Source of the DNA: Candidatus Cloacimonadota bacterium
GTDB lineage: Bacteria > Cloacimonadota > Cloacimonadia > Cloacimonadales > Cloacimonadaceae
Length of the DNA stretch: 13,171 nucleotides
Reading direction: 5' to 3'
NCBI GenBank assembly: GCA_023421135.1
Contig: JAEZUG010000093.1
Location: 1-13,171 of the forward strand
Shown here piece after piece: positions 6,550 to 13,171 of the stretch; the stretch's first letter is position 1, and every line of letters begins with the position of its first letter. The position numbers and the translations under genes are program-made. The notes under the pieces are model-generated. The model saw only the letters and a program-made list of their open reading frames with translations, was not told the DNA's origin and ran no database searches.

Positions 6550-6580
6550 AAAAAAGCGGAGCCGAATCATCAGCTCCGCT
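6550..6580 (-). terminator. Rho-independent terminator of ppdK
   Basis: AGCGGAGC (6555-6562) pairs perfectly with GCTCCGCT (6573-6580) around a 10-nt loop. On the minus strand six T residues follow (6555-6550). It begins 21 nt past the ppdK stop codon. Confidence 0.92.
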
Positions 6581-6601
6581 GTATTTATTACTTTAGTATC
6601 T

Positions 6602-9319
6602 TCAGAGATTGGCGATGGCTGCAGCCACTCTGGCGATGGGAACGCGGTAGGGAGAGCAGCTCACGTAGTTCATGCCCACTTCGTGGCAGAAGGTTACGGA
6701 GCTGGGTTCGCCGCCGTGTTCTCCGCAGATACCAACCTTGAGGTTGGGACGGCTCTTACGGCCTCTTTCCACTGCGAGTTGCACCAATTGACCCACGCCT
6801 TCCTGATCCAGGATTTCGAAGGGATCGCTCTTCAAGAGACCTTTCTGTTTGTAGATCTCGAGGAACTTGCCGGCATCGTCACGGGAATAACCAAAGGTCA
6901 TCTGAGTGAGGTCGTTGGTTCCAAAGGAGAAGAATTCGGCGCTTTCGGCAACCTTATCGGCTGTGAGAGCGGCTCTGGGGATCTCGATCATGGTTCCCAC
7001 CAGGTAATCTACCTTGGTGCCACGTTCGGCAAAGACTTCTTCTGCCACTCTGCGAATGATCTGTTCCTGCATCTTGAATTCTGCGGCGGTGCCGATCAGC
7101 GGAATCATGATCTCGGGGATGGCCTTGAAGCCCTTGGCGTTCACATTGAGAGCAGCTTCGATGATGGCTCTGGCCTGCATCTCGGTGATCTCGGGATAGG
7201 TGTTGCCCAAGCGGCAGCCACGGTGACCCAGCATGGGGTTAAACTCATGCAGGGAATCCACGCGTTCTTTCACTTTCTGAGCGGAAATACCGAGTTCATC
7301 AGCAATTTCCTTCTGTTGATCGGCCTCATGAGGCACAAACTCGTGCAGGGGCGGGTCCAAGAGACGAATGGTGACGGGGAAGCCGGTCATGGCTTCAAAG
7401 ATGCCTTCAAAATCTCCACGTTGCATGGGCAGGAGCTTGTCGAGAGCTTTGCGGCGTCCGGCTTCATCATCTGCCAGAATCATTTCACGCATGGCTTTGA
7501 TGCGATCACCTTCGAAGAACATGTGTTCTGTGCGGCAAAGTCCGATGCCCTTGGCACCAAAATTGCGGGCAACAGAGGCATCTCTGGGTGTGTCGGCATT
7601 GGTGCGGACGTGCATGCGGGTGAATTTCTCGGCAAGATCCATAATGGAACCAAAGTCTCCGGAGAGAGCGGCATCCTGGGTCTCAATCTTGCCTTCGTAA
7701 ACCTGACCGGTGGAGCCATTGAGGCTGATCCAATCACCTTCTTTGAGCTGGTAACCGTCGACGGTCATGGTGCGGGCTTTGTAATCTATCACGAGGCTTC
7801 CGGCACCGGATACGCAGCATTTACCCATGCCACGGGCAACCACGGCAGCGTGAGAAGTCATGCCGCCACGCGCGGTGAGGATGCCTTGGGCAACGTTCAT
7901 TCCGCGGAGGTCTTCCGGGGAAGTCTCGATGCGAACAAGGATAACTTTTTTGCCCTGGGAAGCCCAATCTTCGGCTTCATCGGCAAAGAAAACGATCTGG
8001 CCGGTGGCAGCGCCGGGAGAGGCGGGGAGACCTTTGGCAATGGTCTTGGCTTTGGCAAGGCCCTCTTTGGTGAAGACGGGGTGCAGAAGCTCATCCAGCT
8101 TGTTGGGCTCGATGCGCTTCAGAGCGGTCTTCTCATCGATTCTGCCTTCACGCAGCATATCCATGGCAATCTTGACCATGGCAAAACCGGTGCGTTTGCC
8201 GTTACGGGTTTGCAGCATCCAGAGCTTACCGTCCTGAATGGTGAATTCTATATCTTGCATGTCATTGGCATGCTCTTCCAGCTTTCTTTGGATGGCAAAA
8301 AGCTCAGCATAGGCTGCGGGCATGGCTTCTTCCAGAGAGGGATAATTGGTAACGCGATCTTCTTCAGAGACACCGGCAAGTTCGGCCCAACGTTGGGAAC
8401 CGATCTTGGTGATCTGCTGAGGAGTGCGAATACCGGCCACGACGTCTTCGCCCTGGGCGTTGATCAGATACTCGCCGTTGAAGAGATTCTCTCCGGTGGC
8501 GGCATCACGGCTGAAGGCCACGCCGGTGGCGCTGGTGGTGCCCATATTGCCAAAGACCATGGCTTGGACGTTCACAGCGGTGCCCCATTCTTCGGGAATG
8601 TTGTTCAGGGCGCGGTAATAGATGGCACGGTCGTTGTTCCAGCTATTGAACACGGCAAAGACTGCACCCCAAAGCTGTTCCCAGGGATCGCTGGGGAAGT
8701 CGTGACCAGTGTTGTCTTTCACGGCTTTCTTAAAGAGGGTCACAAGCTGTTTCAGATCATCGGTGCTGAGATCGAGATCGTTGGTGATGCCTTTATCGTG
8801 TTTGACTTTGTGAATGATAACTTCAAAGGGATCTTCTTCTTCTTTGGAGACGGGTTTGAGTCCCAGAACGACGTCGCCATACATCTGTACGAAGCGACGG
8901 TAGCTATCCCAGGCAAAGCGGTCGTTCCCGGTCTTGGCTGCAACGCCAAGCACGGCATCATCATTCATTCCGAGATTCAGGATGGTATCCATCATGCCGG
9001 GCATGGATGCACGGGCACCGCTACGTACTGAGACCAAAAGCGGATTCTGGCTGGAGCCAAATTCCATTCCGGTGAGCTTTTCCACTTCTTTGACAGCAGC
9101 TTTGACTTCATCAAGCAGCAGTTCACGAACTTTTGACTCACCAAGCTGGTTGTACTCGGTGCAGACATCGGTGGTGATGGTGAATCCCGGAGGGACGGGC
9201 ACGCCAATCAGGTTCATTTCGGCGAGGTTGGCACCTTTTCCGCCCAAGAGGTTTTTCATTTCGGCTTTTCCTTCGGCTTTTCCGTTTCCGAAGAAGTAAA
9301 CGCGTTTAGTTGCAGTCAT
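6602..9319 (-). CDS. ppdK: Pyruvate, phosphate dikinase
   Basis: This cytoplasmic enzyme interconverts pyruvate, ATP and phosphate with phosphoenolpyruvate, AMP and diphosphate. In anaerobes it can run toward pyruvate in PPi-dependent glycolysis or toward PEP for gluconeogenesis. The 905 residues cover all three domains. The ATP-grasp part (about 1-360) has GGKGANLAEM at 26-35 and VSVRSGARASMPGMMDTILNLG-type nucleotide-binding sequence at about 96-117. The phosphohistidine domain has GGMTSHAAVVARGMGK, with catalytic His490. The C-terminal PEP/pyruvate barrel has CRTEHMFF (595-602) and CGEHGGEPSS with catalytic Cys865. A GGAGG site lies 4 nt before the ATG. It is flanked by non-coding DNA and its own terminator, so it is a single-gene unit. 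No residue of the active site appears lost. Confidence 0.98.
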   Translation of the reverse strand: MTATKRVYFFGNGKAEGKAEMKNLLGGKGANLAEMNLIGVPVPPGFTITTDVCTEYNQLGESKVRELLLDEVKAAVKEVEKLTGMEFGSSQNPLLVSVRSGARASMPGMMDTILNLGMNDDAVLGVAAKTGNDRFAWDSYRRFVQMYGDVVLGLKPVSKEEEDPFEVIIHKVKHDKGITNDLDLSTDDLKQLVTLFKKAVKDNTGHDFPSDPWEQLWGAVFAVFNSWNNDRAIYYRALNNIPEEWGTAVNVQAMVFGNMGTTSATGVAFSRDAATGENLFNGEYLINAQGEDVVAGIRTPQQITKIGSQRWAELAGVSEEDRVTNYPSLEEAMPAAYAELFAIQRKLEEHANDMQDIEFTIQDGKLWMLQTRNGKRTGFAMVKIAMDMLREGRIDEKTALKRIEPNKLDELLHPVFTKEGLAKAKTIAKGLPASPGAATGQIVFFADEAEDWASQGKKVILVRIETSPEDLRGMNVAQGILTARGGMTSHAAVVARGMGKCCVSGAGSLVIDYKARTMTVDGYQLKEGDWISLNGSTGQVYEGKIETQDAALSGDFGSIMDLAEKFTRMHVRTNADTPRDASVARNFGAKGIGLCRTEHMFFEGDRIKAMREMILADDEAGRRKALDKLLPMQRGDFEGIFEAMTGFPVTIRLLDPPLHEFVPHEADQQKEIADELGISAQKVKERVDSLHEFNPMLGHRGCRLGNTYPEITEMQARAIIEAALNVNAKGFKAIPEIMIPLIGTAAEFKMQEQIIRRVAEEVFAERGTKVDYLVGTMIEIPRAALTADKVAESAEFFSFGTNDLTQMTFGYSRDDAGKFLEIYKQKGLLKSDPFEILDQEGVGQLVQLAVERGRKSRPNLKVGICGEHGGEPSSVTFCHEVGMNYVSCSPYRVPIARVAAAIANL

Positions 9320-9438
9320 TTATCCTCCATAAATAGGTGTATTGCAAGTAATTTGTTTAAGACACTAAGCTTTATGAAGGCTCATTTTGTCAACTGCTAA
9401 ATTGCTTTTAGTCTATTGATTTGCTCCAAATATGGTTT
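9320..9438 (-). promoter_or_regulatory. Upstream region of ppdK with a consensus -35 hexamer
   Basis: On the minus strand TTGACA (9393-9388) lies about 70 nt before the ATG. The sequence 17-19 nt downstream (GCTTAGTG, 9370-9363) is only a weak -10 match. No terminator for the upstream LPP20-like gene is visible, so some read-through into ppdK is possible. Confidence 0.35.
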
Positions 9439-10467
9439 TTACTGTCTGAGGCTCAACGTGTCGCAGCTCTCACTGATGAGCCGGTGCAGATTATCCTCTA
9501 TGTCCTGGCGGAGGCGCAGGATCTCGGTTTCTCCGGGACTGCTGCCTTTTGGCAGTGTGAAACGTACGCTGCCCAGGAAGTCTATCAGGTTCTCATGGCC
9601 GGGACCACTGAAATTGAAGCTGTAGCTATAGATAAAGTCGCTCTTACGACGGCTCTCGATCTGTTCTCTGGTGAGGTTGTAGAGAAAGACGAGACTGGAG
9701 CTGGAGTCATTGGTAAAACCCAGTGAAGCCATCACTTGCAGAGGTGGAGCAATTCCTTCAGAAAGGGAATCCGATGTGCAGACGATCTTGATGCGAACCT
9801 GGCGGGAATACTCCCTTACCTGAGTCTCCAGCACTTCAGAATCATAACCCAATCTAAGAGCACTTCTGCTATCCGGATCTATCACTGCCAGTTCCTGACA
9901 AAGCTGCTGCAGGTGAGCATCCAGGCAGGAAACTGAATTGAAGAGCGAGTAGCGCTCCCAAGCGTCCTCAGTATGCACTGCTTTGTAGAGGATGGACATC
10001 ACCCGGCTCTCGATTTGCCCGATCTGTTCTTGGTAACGCAGACTGGCCTCATTGCGGTTCATCTGCGCAACAGTGTGGATACGGCTGGGAGATTCCGTCC
10101 AGTAACGGCTGAAGTAGATGCCATGCAAGCTGTCTTCATTCCTCTGGCGCAGAGCTTGAACCCTCTCCCGGTTTTCCGGCTTGAGCACCAGCAGGTTCAG
10201 GAGAGCTTGAGAGCGGTTTATCCGATAATTCAGTTCTGGGCTGAGAGTGCCACGGAATACTGCTATCAGGTTTTGCCGGGCAGTCTCTTCGGCAAGCTCA
10301 CGGTTTACCGCCACTGCGCCCTGGACGACCAGCTGGTTTTCCTGGCTTAGCTGACTGGGGTTTGAAACCCAATCCGGGGCAGGCATGGATCTCTGCGGGC
10401 GACGAGCCAGAGCGGGTAGGAGCAGGCAAGACAGGCATAGAAGACTGATTAGAACCGTTCTTTTCAT
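9439..10467 (-). CDS. Exported LPP20-like protein of unknown function
   Basis: This 342-residue protein has a signal peptide (MKRTVLISLLCLSCLLLPALA, cleavage likely after residue 21). The region about 31-120 resembles the LPP20/LPP20-like lipoprotein domain: PDWVSNPSQ, then GAVAVNRELAEETARQNLIAVF. That pattern is common in FCB-group envelope proteins. The two Cys residues within the signal peptide do not form a good lipobox, so I call it exported, not lipidated. The rest, including SRVMSILYKAVHTEDAW and a C-terminal FSFNFSGPG-like beta region, is not recognised. The ATG has GAGG upstream. The gene follows the TPR gene with a 76-nt gap and may share its transcript. Final location is probably the periplasm or outer membrane. 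Confidence 0.7.
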   Translation of the reverse strand: MKRTVLISLLCLSCLLLPALARRPQRSMPAPDWVSNPSQLSQENQLVVQGAVAVNRELAEETARQNLIAVFRGTLSPELNYRINRSQALLNLLVLKPENRERVQALRQRNEDSLHGIYFSRYWTESPSRIHTVAQMNRNEASLRYQEQIGQIESRVMSILYKAVHTEDAWERYSLFNSVSCLDAHLQQLCQELAVIDPDSRSALRLGYDSEVLETQVREYSRQVRIKIVCTSDSLSEGIAPPLQVMASLGFTNDSSSSLVFLYNLTREQIESRRKSDFIYSYSFNFSGPGHENLIDFLGSVRFTLPKGSSPGETEILRLRQDIEDNLHRLISESCDTLSLRQ

Positions 10468-10543
10468 AATATCCTCATTATAGCTTCAAAAGATGCCTGC
10501 ATGCTCCTGCCCGCTCGCTCTGCTGTCAAGAACTTTTACCTCA

Positions 10544-11656
10544 TCAGACCAGCCTCAGGCGCCCCAGCAGTTTTATCCGGGTAGGATGCTTGGAGCTAAC
10601 CACTCCCTCAAGACTGCTATGAGCCTGATTCCAGCAAAGCAAAGCCTTATCAAAACAATCTATATGGCAATAGACATCACCGATAGCCATCAGTGCCTGA
10701 GCATAGAGCAGGTTGTTCATGCCATAAGCAAAAAAAGCGCACCTCAAGCAGCGTCTGGCGTAATCCAAAGCACTATCATAATCATGCCTGGCAAAGGCTA
10801 ACTGATAGTAATTGATATAAACTCCCGCCAGTTCCAGGCTCTTGGGCTGACAGGTCTCCAGGCGATAATCCAGAGCTGCCTCCAGCATAATCTCGGCTTG
10901 ATTCAGGTTTCCGAGCTTGGTGTATAGAGCTCCCATATTGTTTTGCATCAGAGCCACATGTTCATCCCGATGGTGATGATCGCTGGTGCTGAAGATGGCC
11001 AGGGCTTTGTGAGAGTAGTCCAGGGCCAGCGAGTATTTGCCCTGCTTTGTGTAGAGCGAGGCGAGGTTGTTCAGCCTATCTGCCACATTGGTGCTGTTAG
11101 GGGTCATTTCCTGTTCGAACTGCAGGGATTGCAGAAGCAGCTTCTCGGCTGGTTTATAGCGCTCGGTATCTTTGTAGAACCTACCCAGGTTGTTCACGTA
11201 GGGTGATAGACGGGGATTCCTTTTACCCAGGGCTTCCTGCCGGTTACGCAGCACCAGAAGATAGAGCTTTTCCGCAGGATTGTAGCGGAGCAGCTTGTGA
11301 TAATACAGCGCCACCCAAAAGAGCACTTCAATATAGTTGTCGCTACCGTAGCCGAAGTGGCGATAGCTAAGCTTCAGTGCCATCTGCTGAGCTTTGAGGC
11401 CCATGCTGTAGCTGGCAGTTCTGATGTAGTGATGGGCAGATTGGCAGAGTTGATCGATTAAACCCGGGATATCAGCGGATTTGGGATTGTCCAGAGGCAG
11501 TTCCCGCCCATTCAGGCTGATTTGTTCCTTTAGCTGGTTGTCCGAAGGGATGGGTAAGTGGAATTCGTCAAAGCTCTCAGGATTGGGATAGAGAGCCCCA
11601 TTTTCCAGCTTGGTCTTCAGTACAGCCGGATCCTTGTCGTACATAGATTCTCGCAT
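10544..11656 (-). CDS. Cytoplasmic TPR-repeat (kinesin light chain-like) protein
   Basis: This 370-residue protein is built of about six tetratricopeptide repeats of the long, kinesin-light-chain style. They lie at roughly residues 110-145, 153-186 (NNLGRFYKDTERYKPAEKLL), 194-227 (NNLASLYTKQGKYSLALDY), 235-270 (NNMGALYTKLGNLNQAEIML), 277-310 and 320-352. Such arrays bind protein partners and have no catalytic role. There is no signal peptide or membrane segment. An upstream TTG at 11698 is in frame, but I chose the ATG at 11656 because GGGAG stands six nt before it and the preceding 14 residues carry no TPR character. The LPP20-like gene follows in the same direction. No effector or kinase domain is fused. 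The partner is unknown. Confidence 0.82.
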   Translation of the reverse strand: MRESMYDKDPAVLKTKLENGALYPNPESFDEFHLPIPSDNQLKEQISLNGRELPLDNPKSADIPGLIDQLCQSAHHYIRTASYSMGLKAQQMALKLSYRHFGYGSDNYIEVLFWVALYYHKLLRYNPAEKLYLLVLRNRQEALGKRNPRLSPYVNNLGRFYKDTERYKPAEKLLLQSLQFEQEMTPNSTNVADRLNNLASLYTKQGKYSLALDYSHKALAIFSTSDHHHRDEHVALMQNNMGALYTKLGNLNQAEIMLEAALDYRLETCQPKSLELAGVYINYYQLAFARHDYDSALDYARRCLRCAFFAYGMNNLLYAQALMAIGDVYCHIDCFDKALLCWNQAHSSLEGVVSSKHPTRIKLLGRLRLV

Positions 11657-11919
11657 TTTGTTCTCCCGATTAGTTACAGACTGGAGCGGATCCTTCAAGA
11701 TACACAGGATGCCCCCTTATCTTGAACTAAACGCTCAGAGGCACTGAACCAAACAACCGGAATATGTCAACAAAAATATGTCATAAAAGTATGCCTTTAG
11801 CTAAATTACCGATTCACGGAACTTGACCAAATACCACTTATCAGGCTGGTATTCATAGAAAATCCAAGCGTGAATGACAGCAGATTCAGTTTCACCCGAT
11901 CAGCCGTCTGAGAAGAGCT
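11657..11919 (-). promoter_or_regulatory. Intergenic region with a repeated AATATGTCA element upstream of the TPR gene
   Basis: AATATGTCA occurs twice (11761-11769 and 11775-11783), start-to-start 14 bp, about 105-130 bp before the TPR start. The first copy contributes a TTGACA hexamer on the minus strand (11770-11765), but no good -10 follows. AATACCA (11830-11836) pairs with TGGTATT (11847-11853) as a hairpin that could end the upstream T9SS-cargo gene, though it lacks a T-tract. I see no gene here. Confidence 0.35.
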
Positions 11920-12912
11920 TCAGTTCAGCACCAGTATCCTTTGGCTCGCCAGGGTTGTTCCGTTGTCTGAGATCTTCACGAAATACACACCCGTTCCCAG
12001 CTCCGGCAACAGATAATCACCGCTTCCGGTATAGGCACGGCTATCCAGCTTCCTGCCTCTAAGGTCATAGATTTCCAGGAAGCTATCTGCACCGGGGGCT
12101 TTGTCGCACTCGATCTGCAGGACGAAGCTCTCTGATCTACGCAGTACATTGGGATAGATCCTGAAAACAGATGGGGCAAGCTGATCCTGAGTTGAAGCAC
12201 CGGAGACCGTGATGGCAATATCCAGATCTTCTCCGGGTTCCGGGTAGGCAATGCTATCGTAGATATACTGATTGGTAAGCGGATCCTTGATGCGAATATG
12301 ATTTCTGGCGGGGTAAAGCGTTCTGTGAAGAATCCCGGCATCGTTCGTAGATCCCACATACCAATCTTCGGCGCTGAAATAGACAGGCACCCCCGTTGCC
12401 GGTGCACCGTTTTCATATTGAGCAGAGATGTTGAGCTGCACTTCTCCACTCGGCTCTTCCCAGGGATTGGGAACGGAGTCGTTTTTAACCCACATGTAGT
12501 CCCGGGGATTGCAATAGGAACCTTCAACGATCATTGCTGCTTGTCCGGGATACAGGGGACGCAGATCCACCTCGTTTCCCTGACCCCAAGTGTAATGGTA
12601 CACAAAGGGGTCATCTGCAAATTTGCAGAGCAGAGTTCCTTCGCTCCGATTAATTACCAGCAGCGGAATAGCATTACGGATGTAAACATAGTTCTCGTTT
12701 ACAATATAGTCCTCCGGGATGGAATAAAACTCACCGCCATTACTGAATTGACAGAGGTGGATCATGTTGTTATCAAAGCTACCGTGAAATTGGATAATGG
12801 GTTCCAGATAGTAATCGAACCATATAGCCTGAATGGGATAGACCATTATCGGGTTTGCAAAAGCTACTGCTGCCAAACCGACGAGCAGAAATAACATAAT
12901 GTAACGCTTCAT
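11920..12912 (-). CDS. Secreted protein with T9SS C-terminal sorting domain
   Basis: This 330-residue protein is predicted to pass the inner membrane by Sec and the outer membrane by the type IX system. The signal peptide is MKRYIMLFLLVGLAAVAFA (cleavage after 19). Residues about 20-150 form an unrecognised beta-rich domain. About 155-238 resemble a carboxypeptidase-regulatory-like beta-sandwich (NISAQYENGAPATGVPVYF, then STNDAGILHRTLYPA). The last 80 residues are the sorting domain: FRIYPNVLRRSE, FLEIYDLRGRKLDSR, LGTGVYFVKIS and a terminal RILVLN. The motif is IYPNV, not the canonical YPNPF. A longer frame begins at 12984, but the ATG at 12912 has GGAGG upstream and starts directly with a signal peptide. 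The group II intron lies about 140 bp upstream. Confidence 0.82.
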   Translation of the reverse strand: MKRYIMLFLLVGLAAVAFANPIMVYPIQAIWFDYYLEPIIQFHGSFDNNMIHLCQFSNGGEFYSIPEDYIVNENYVYIRNAIPLLVINRSEGTLLCKFADDPFVYHYTWGQGNEVDLRPLYPGQAAMIVEGSYCNPRDYMWVKNDSVPNPWEEPSGEVQLNISAQYENGAPATGVPVYFSAEDWYVGSTNDAGILHRTLYPARNHIRIKDPLTNQYIYDSIAYPEPGEDLDIAITVSGASTQDQLAPSVFRIYPNVLRRSESFVLQIECDKAPGADSFLEIYDLRGRKLDSRAYTGSGDYLLPELGTGVYFVKISDNGTTLASQRILVLN

Positions 12913-13051
12913 TCTAACCTCCACTGCTGGAATGTTGATTGCTTCAGTAGTGCTGGAATAGCATGCAAATTTTGTTCCTTTCACCAGGAATGATCAGAGC
13001 AATTGGATTGAACGCTGCTATCGCCCCGCGAGAAAGCTACCGATTAGAACA
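12913..13051. other. Short non-coding stretch between the intron end and the T9SS-cargo gene
   Basis: No gene is visible. It contains the AAAGGAAC block (minus strand, 12981-12974) shared with the other T9SS-cargo gene and the probable 3' exon of the intron insertion. Promoter boxes are not clear. Confidence 0.4.
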
Positions 13052-13171
13052 GTAGAGTAGAGGCAGGGGTTTATTCCTGCCCCCCTCATCAAACCGTGCA
13101 TGCGGTTTTCCCGCACACGGCTTTCCGACAAAGTTCGTCGTATGCATTCACAGTCAGTTCGCAAAGGAGTA
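13052..13171 (-). ncRNA. Group II intron, 3' end (domains V and VI), truncated by the window
   Basis: Read on the minus strand, 13123-13090 is a 34-nt domain V: the 5' arm AAGCCGTG contains the AGC catalytic triad and pairs with CACGGTTT. An inner stem TGCGG/CCGCA carries a GAAA-type loop, and the usual two-nt bulge (TG) separates the stems. Domain VI follows, with GGCAGG paired to CCTGCC. The sequence then ends CTACTCTAC, which fits a group II 3' end at about 13052 (last base C of an AC end) with a nearby branch-point A. The preceding 48 bases reach the window edge; a reverse transcriptase gene, if present, would lie beyond. Identification rests on the domain V fold; the exact splice site is an estimate. 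Confidence 0.78.

Noticed and set aside
6364..6741. A plus-strand frame encoding a repetitive HHTSYII peptide
   Set aside because: It is simply translation of the CATCRTA array, and it runs into the ppdK terminator and the antisense of ppdK.
6542..9031. An 829-codon open frame on the plus strand opposite ppdK
   Set aside because: It is an antisense shadow of a highly conserved gene. The translation is His/Gly-rich and low in protein character, with no ribosome binding site, while ppdK has a full set of catalytic motifs.
9439..10467. Lipoprotein signal in the LPP20-like protein
   Set aside because: The cysteines at residues 11 and 14 lie in the middle of the hydrophobic core and lack a small residue pattern before them. 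A signal peptidase I site after ALA is the better fit.
11657..11698. TTG start for the TPR protein at 11698
   Set aside because: The ATG at 11656 has a GGGAG ribosome binding site at good spacing, while the TTG has none.
11821..11919. In-frame open extension of about 33 codons beyond the stop of the T9SS-cargo gene
   Set aside because: The sorting domain ends normally in RILVLN before the stop, as expected for this family. The extension looks like chance and has no start signal.

Overview
The window looks like a chromosomal segment of a Candidatus Cloacimonadota-type bacterium (FCB superphylum). Two proteins have a signal peptide plus a C-terminal type IX secretion (T9SS type A / FlgD-like) sorting domain, one with the classic YPNPF motif. 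A full-length pyruvate, phosphate dikinase fits an anaerobic fermenter. The genus is an inference from protein style; no rRNA or other marker gene is present. Every gene I accept lies on the minus strand, so the window is best read from right to left.

Right edge (about 13171 to 13052): the 3' end of a group II intron, with a textbook domain V hairpin, domain VI and the 3' end; the rest lies outside the window. It sits about 140 bp upstream of a secreted T9SS-substrate gene (12912-11920). Next comes a two-gene block: a cytoplasmic TPR-repeat protein (11656-10544) and an exported LPP20-like protein (10467-9439). Then ppdK stands alone (9319-6602) with its own rho-independent terminator.

Middle (about 6504 to 5655): a non-coding stretch with 13 tandem copies of a CATCRTA heptamer, then a REP-associated (IS200-like) tyrosine transposase enclosed by two long arms that are nested inverted repeats of each other. 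The left arm carries an additional hairpin of about 54 bp that the right arm lacks. Left of it is a second T9SS-type secreted protein (5409-4093) with a strong terminator.

Left third (3715 to 244): a compact operon of a winged-helix regulator (HTH_34 type, with an unusual 60-residue Cys-Cys-ended tail), a 34-codon small gene whose ribosome binding site overlaps the regulator's stop codon, tldD, and tldE overlapping tldD by ATGA, closed by a strong terminator. TldD/TldE is a metallopeptidase that processes small proteins and peptides. A regulator and a tiny peptide gene in the same operon therefore suggest a self-contained peptide-processing or signalling system. This is the most interesting hypothesis in the window, but the peptide's role is inference only. 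The left edge (1-243) holds only short repeats and a hairpin.
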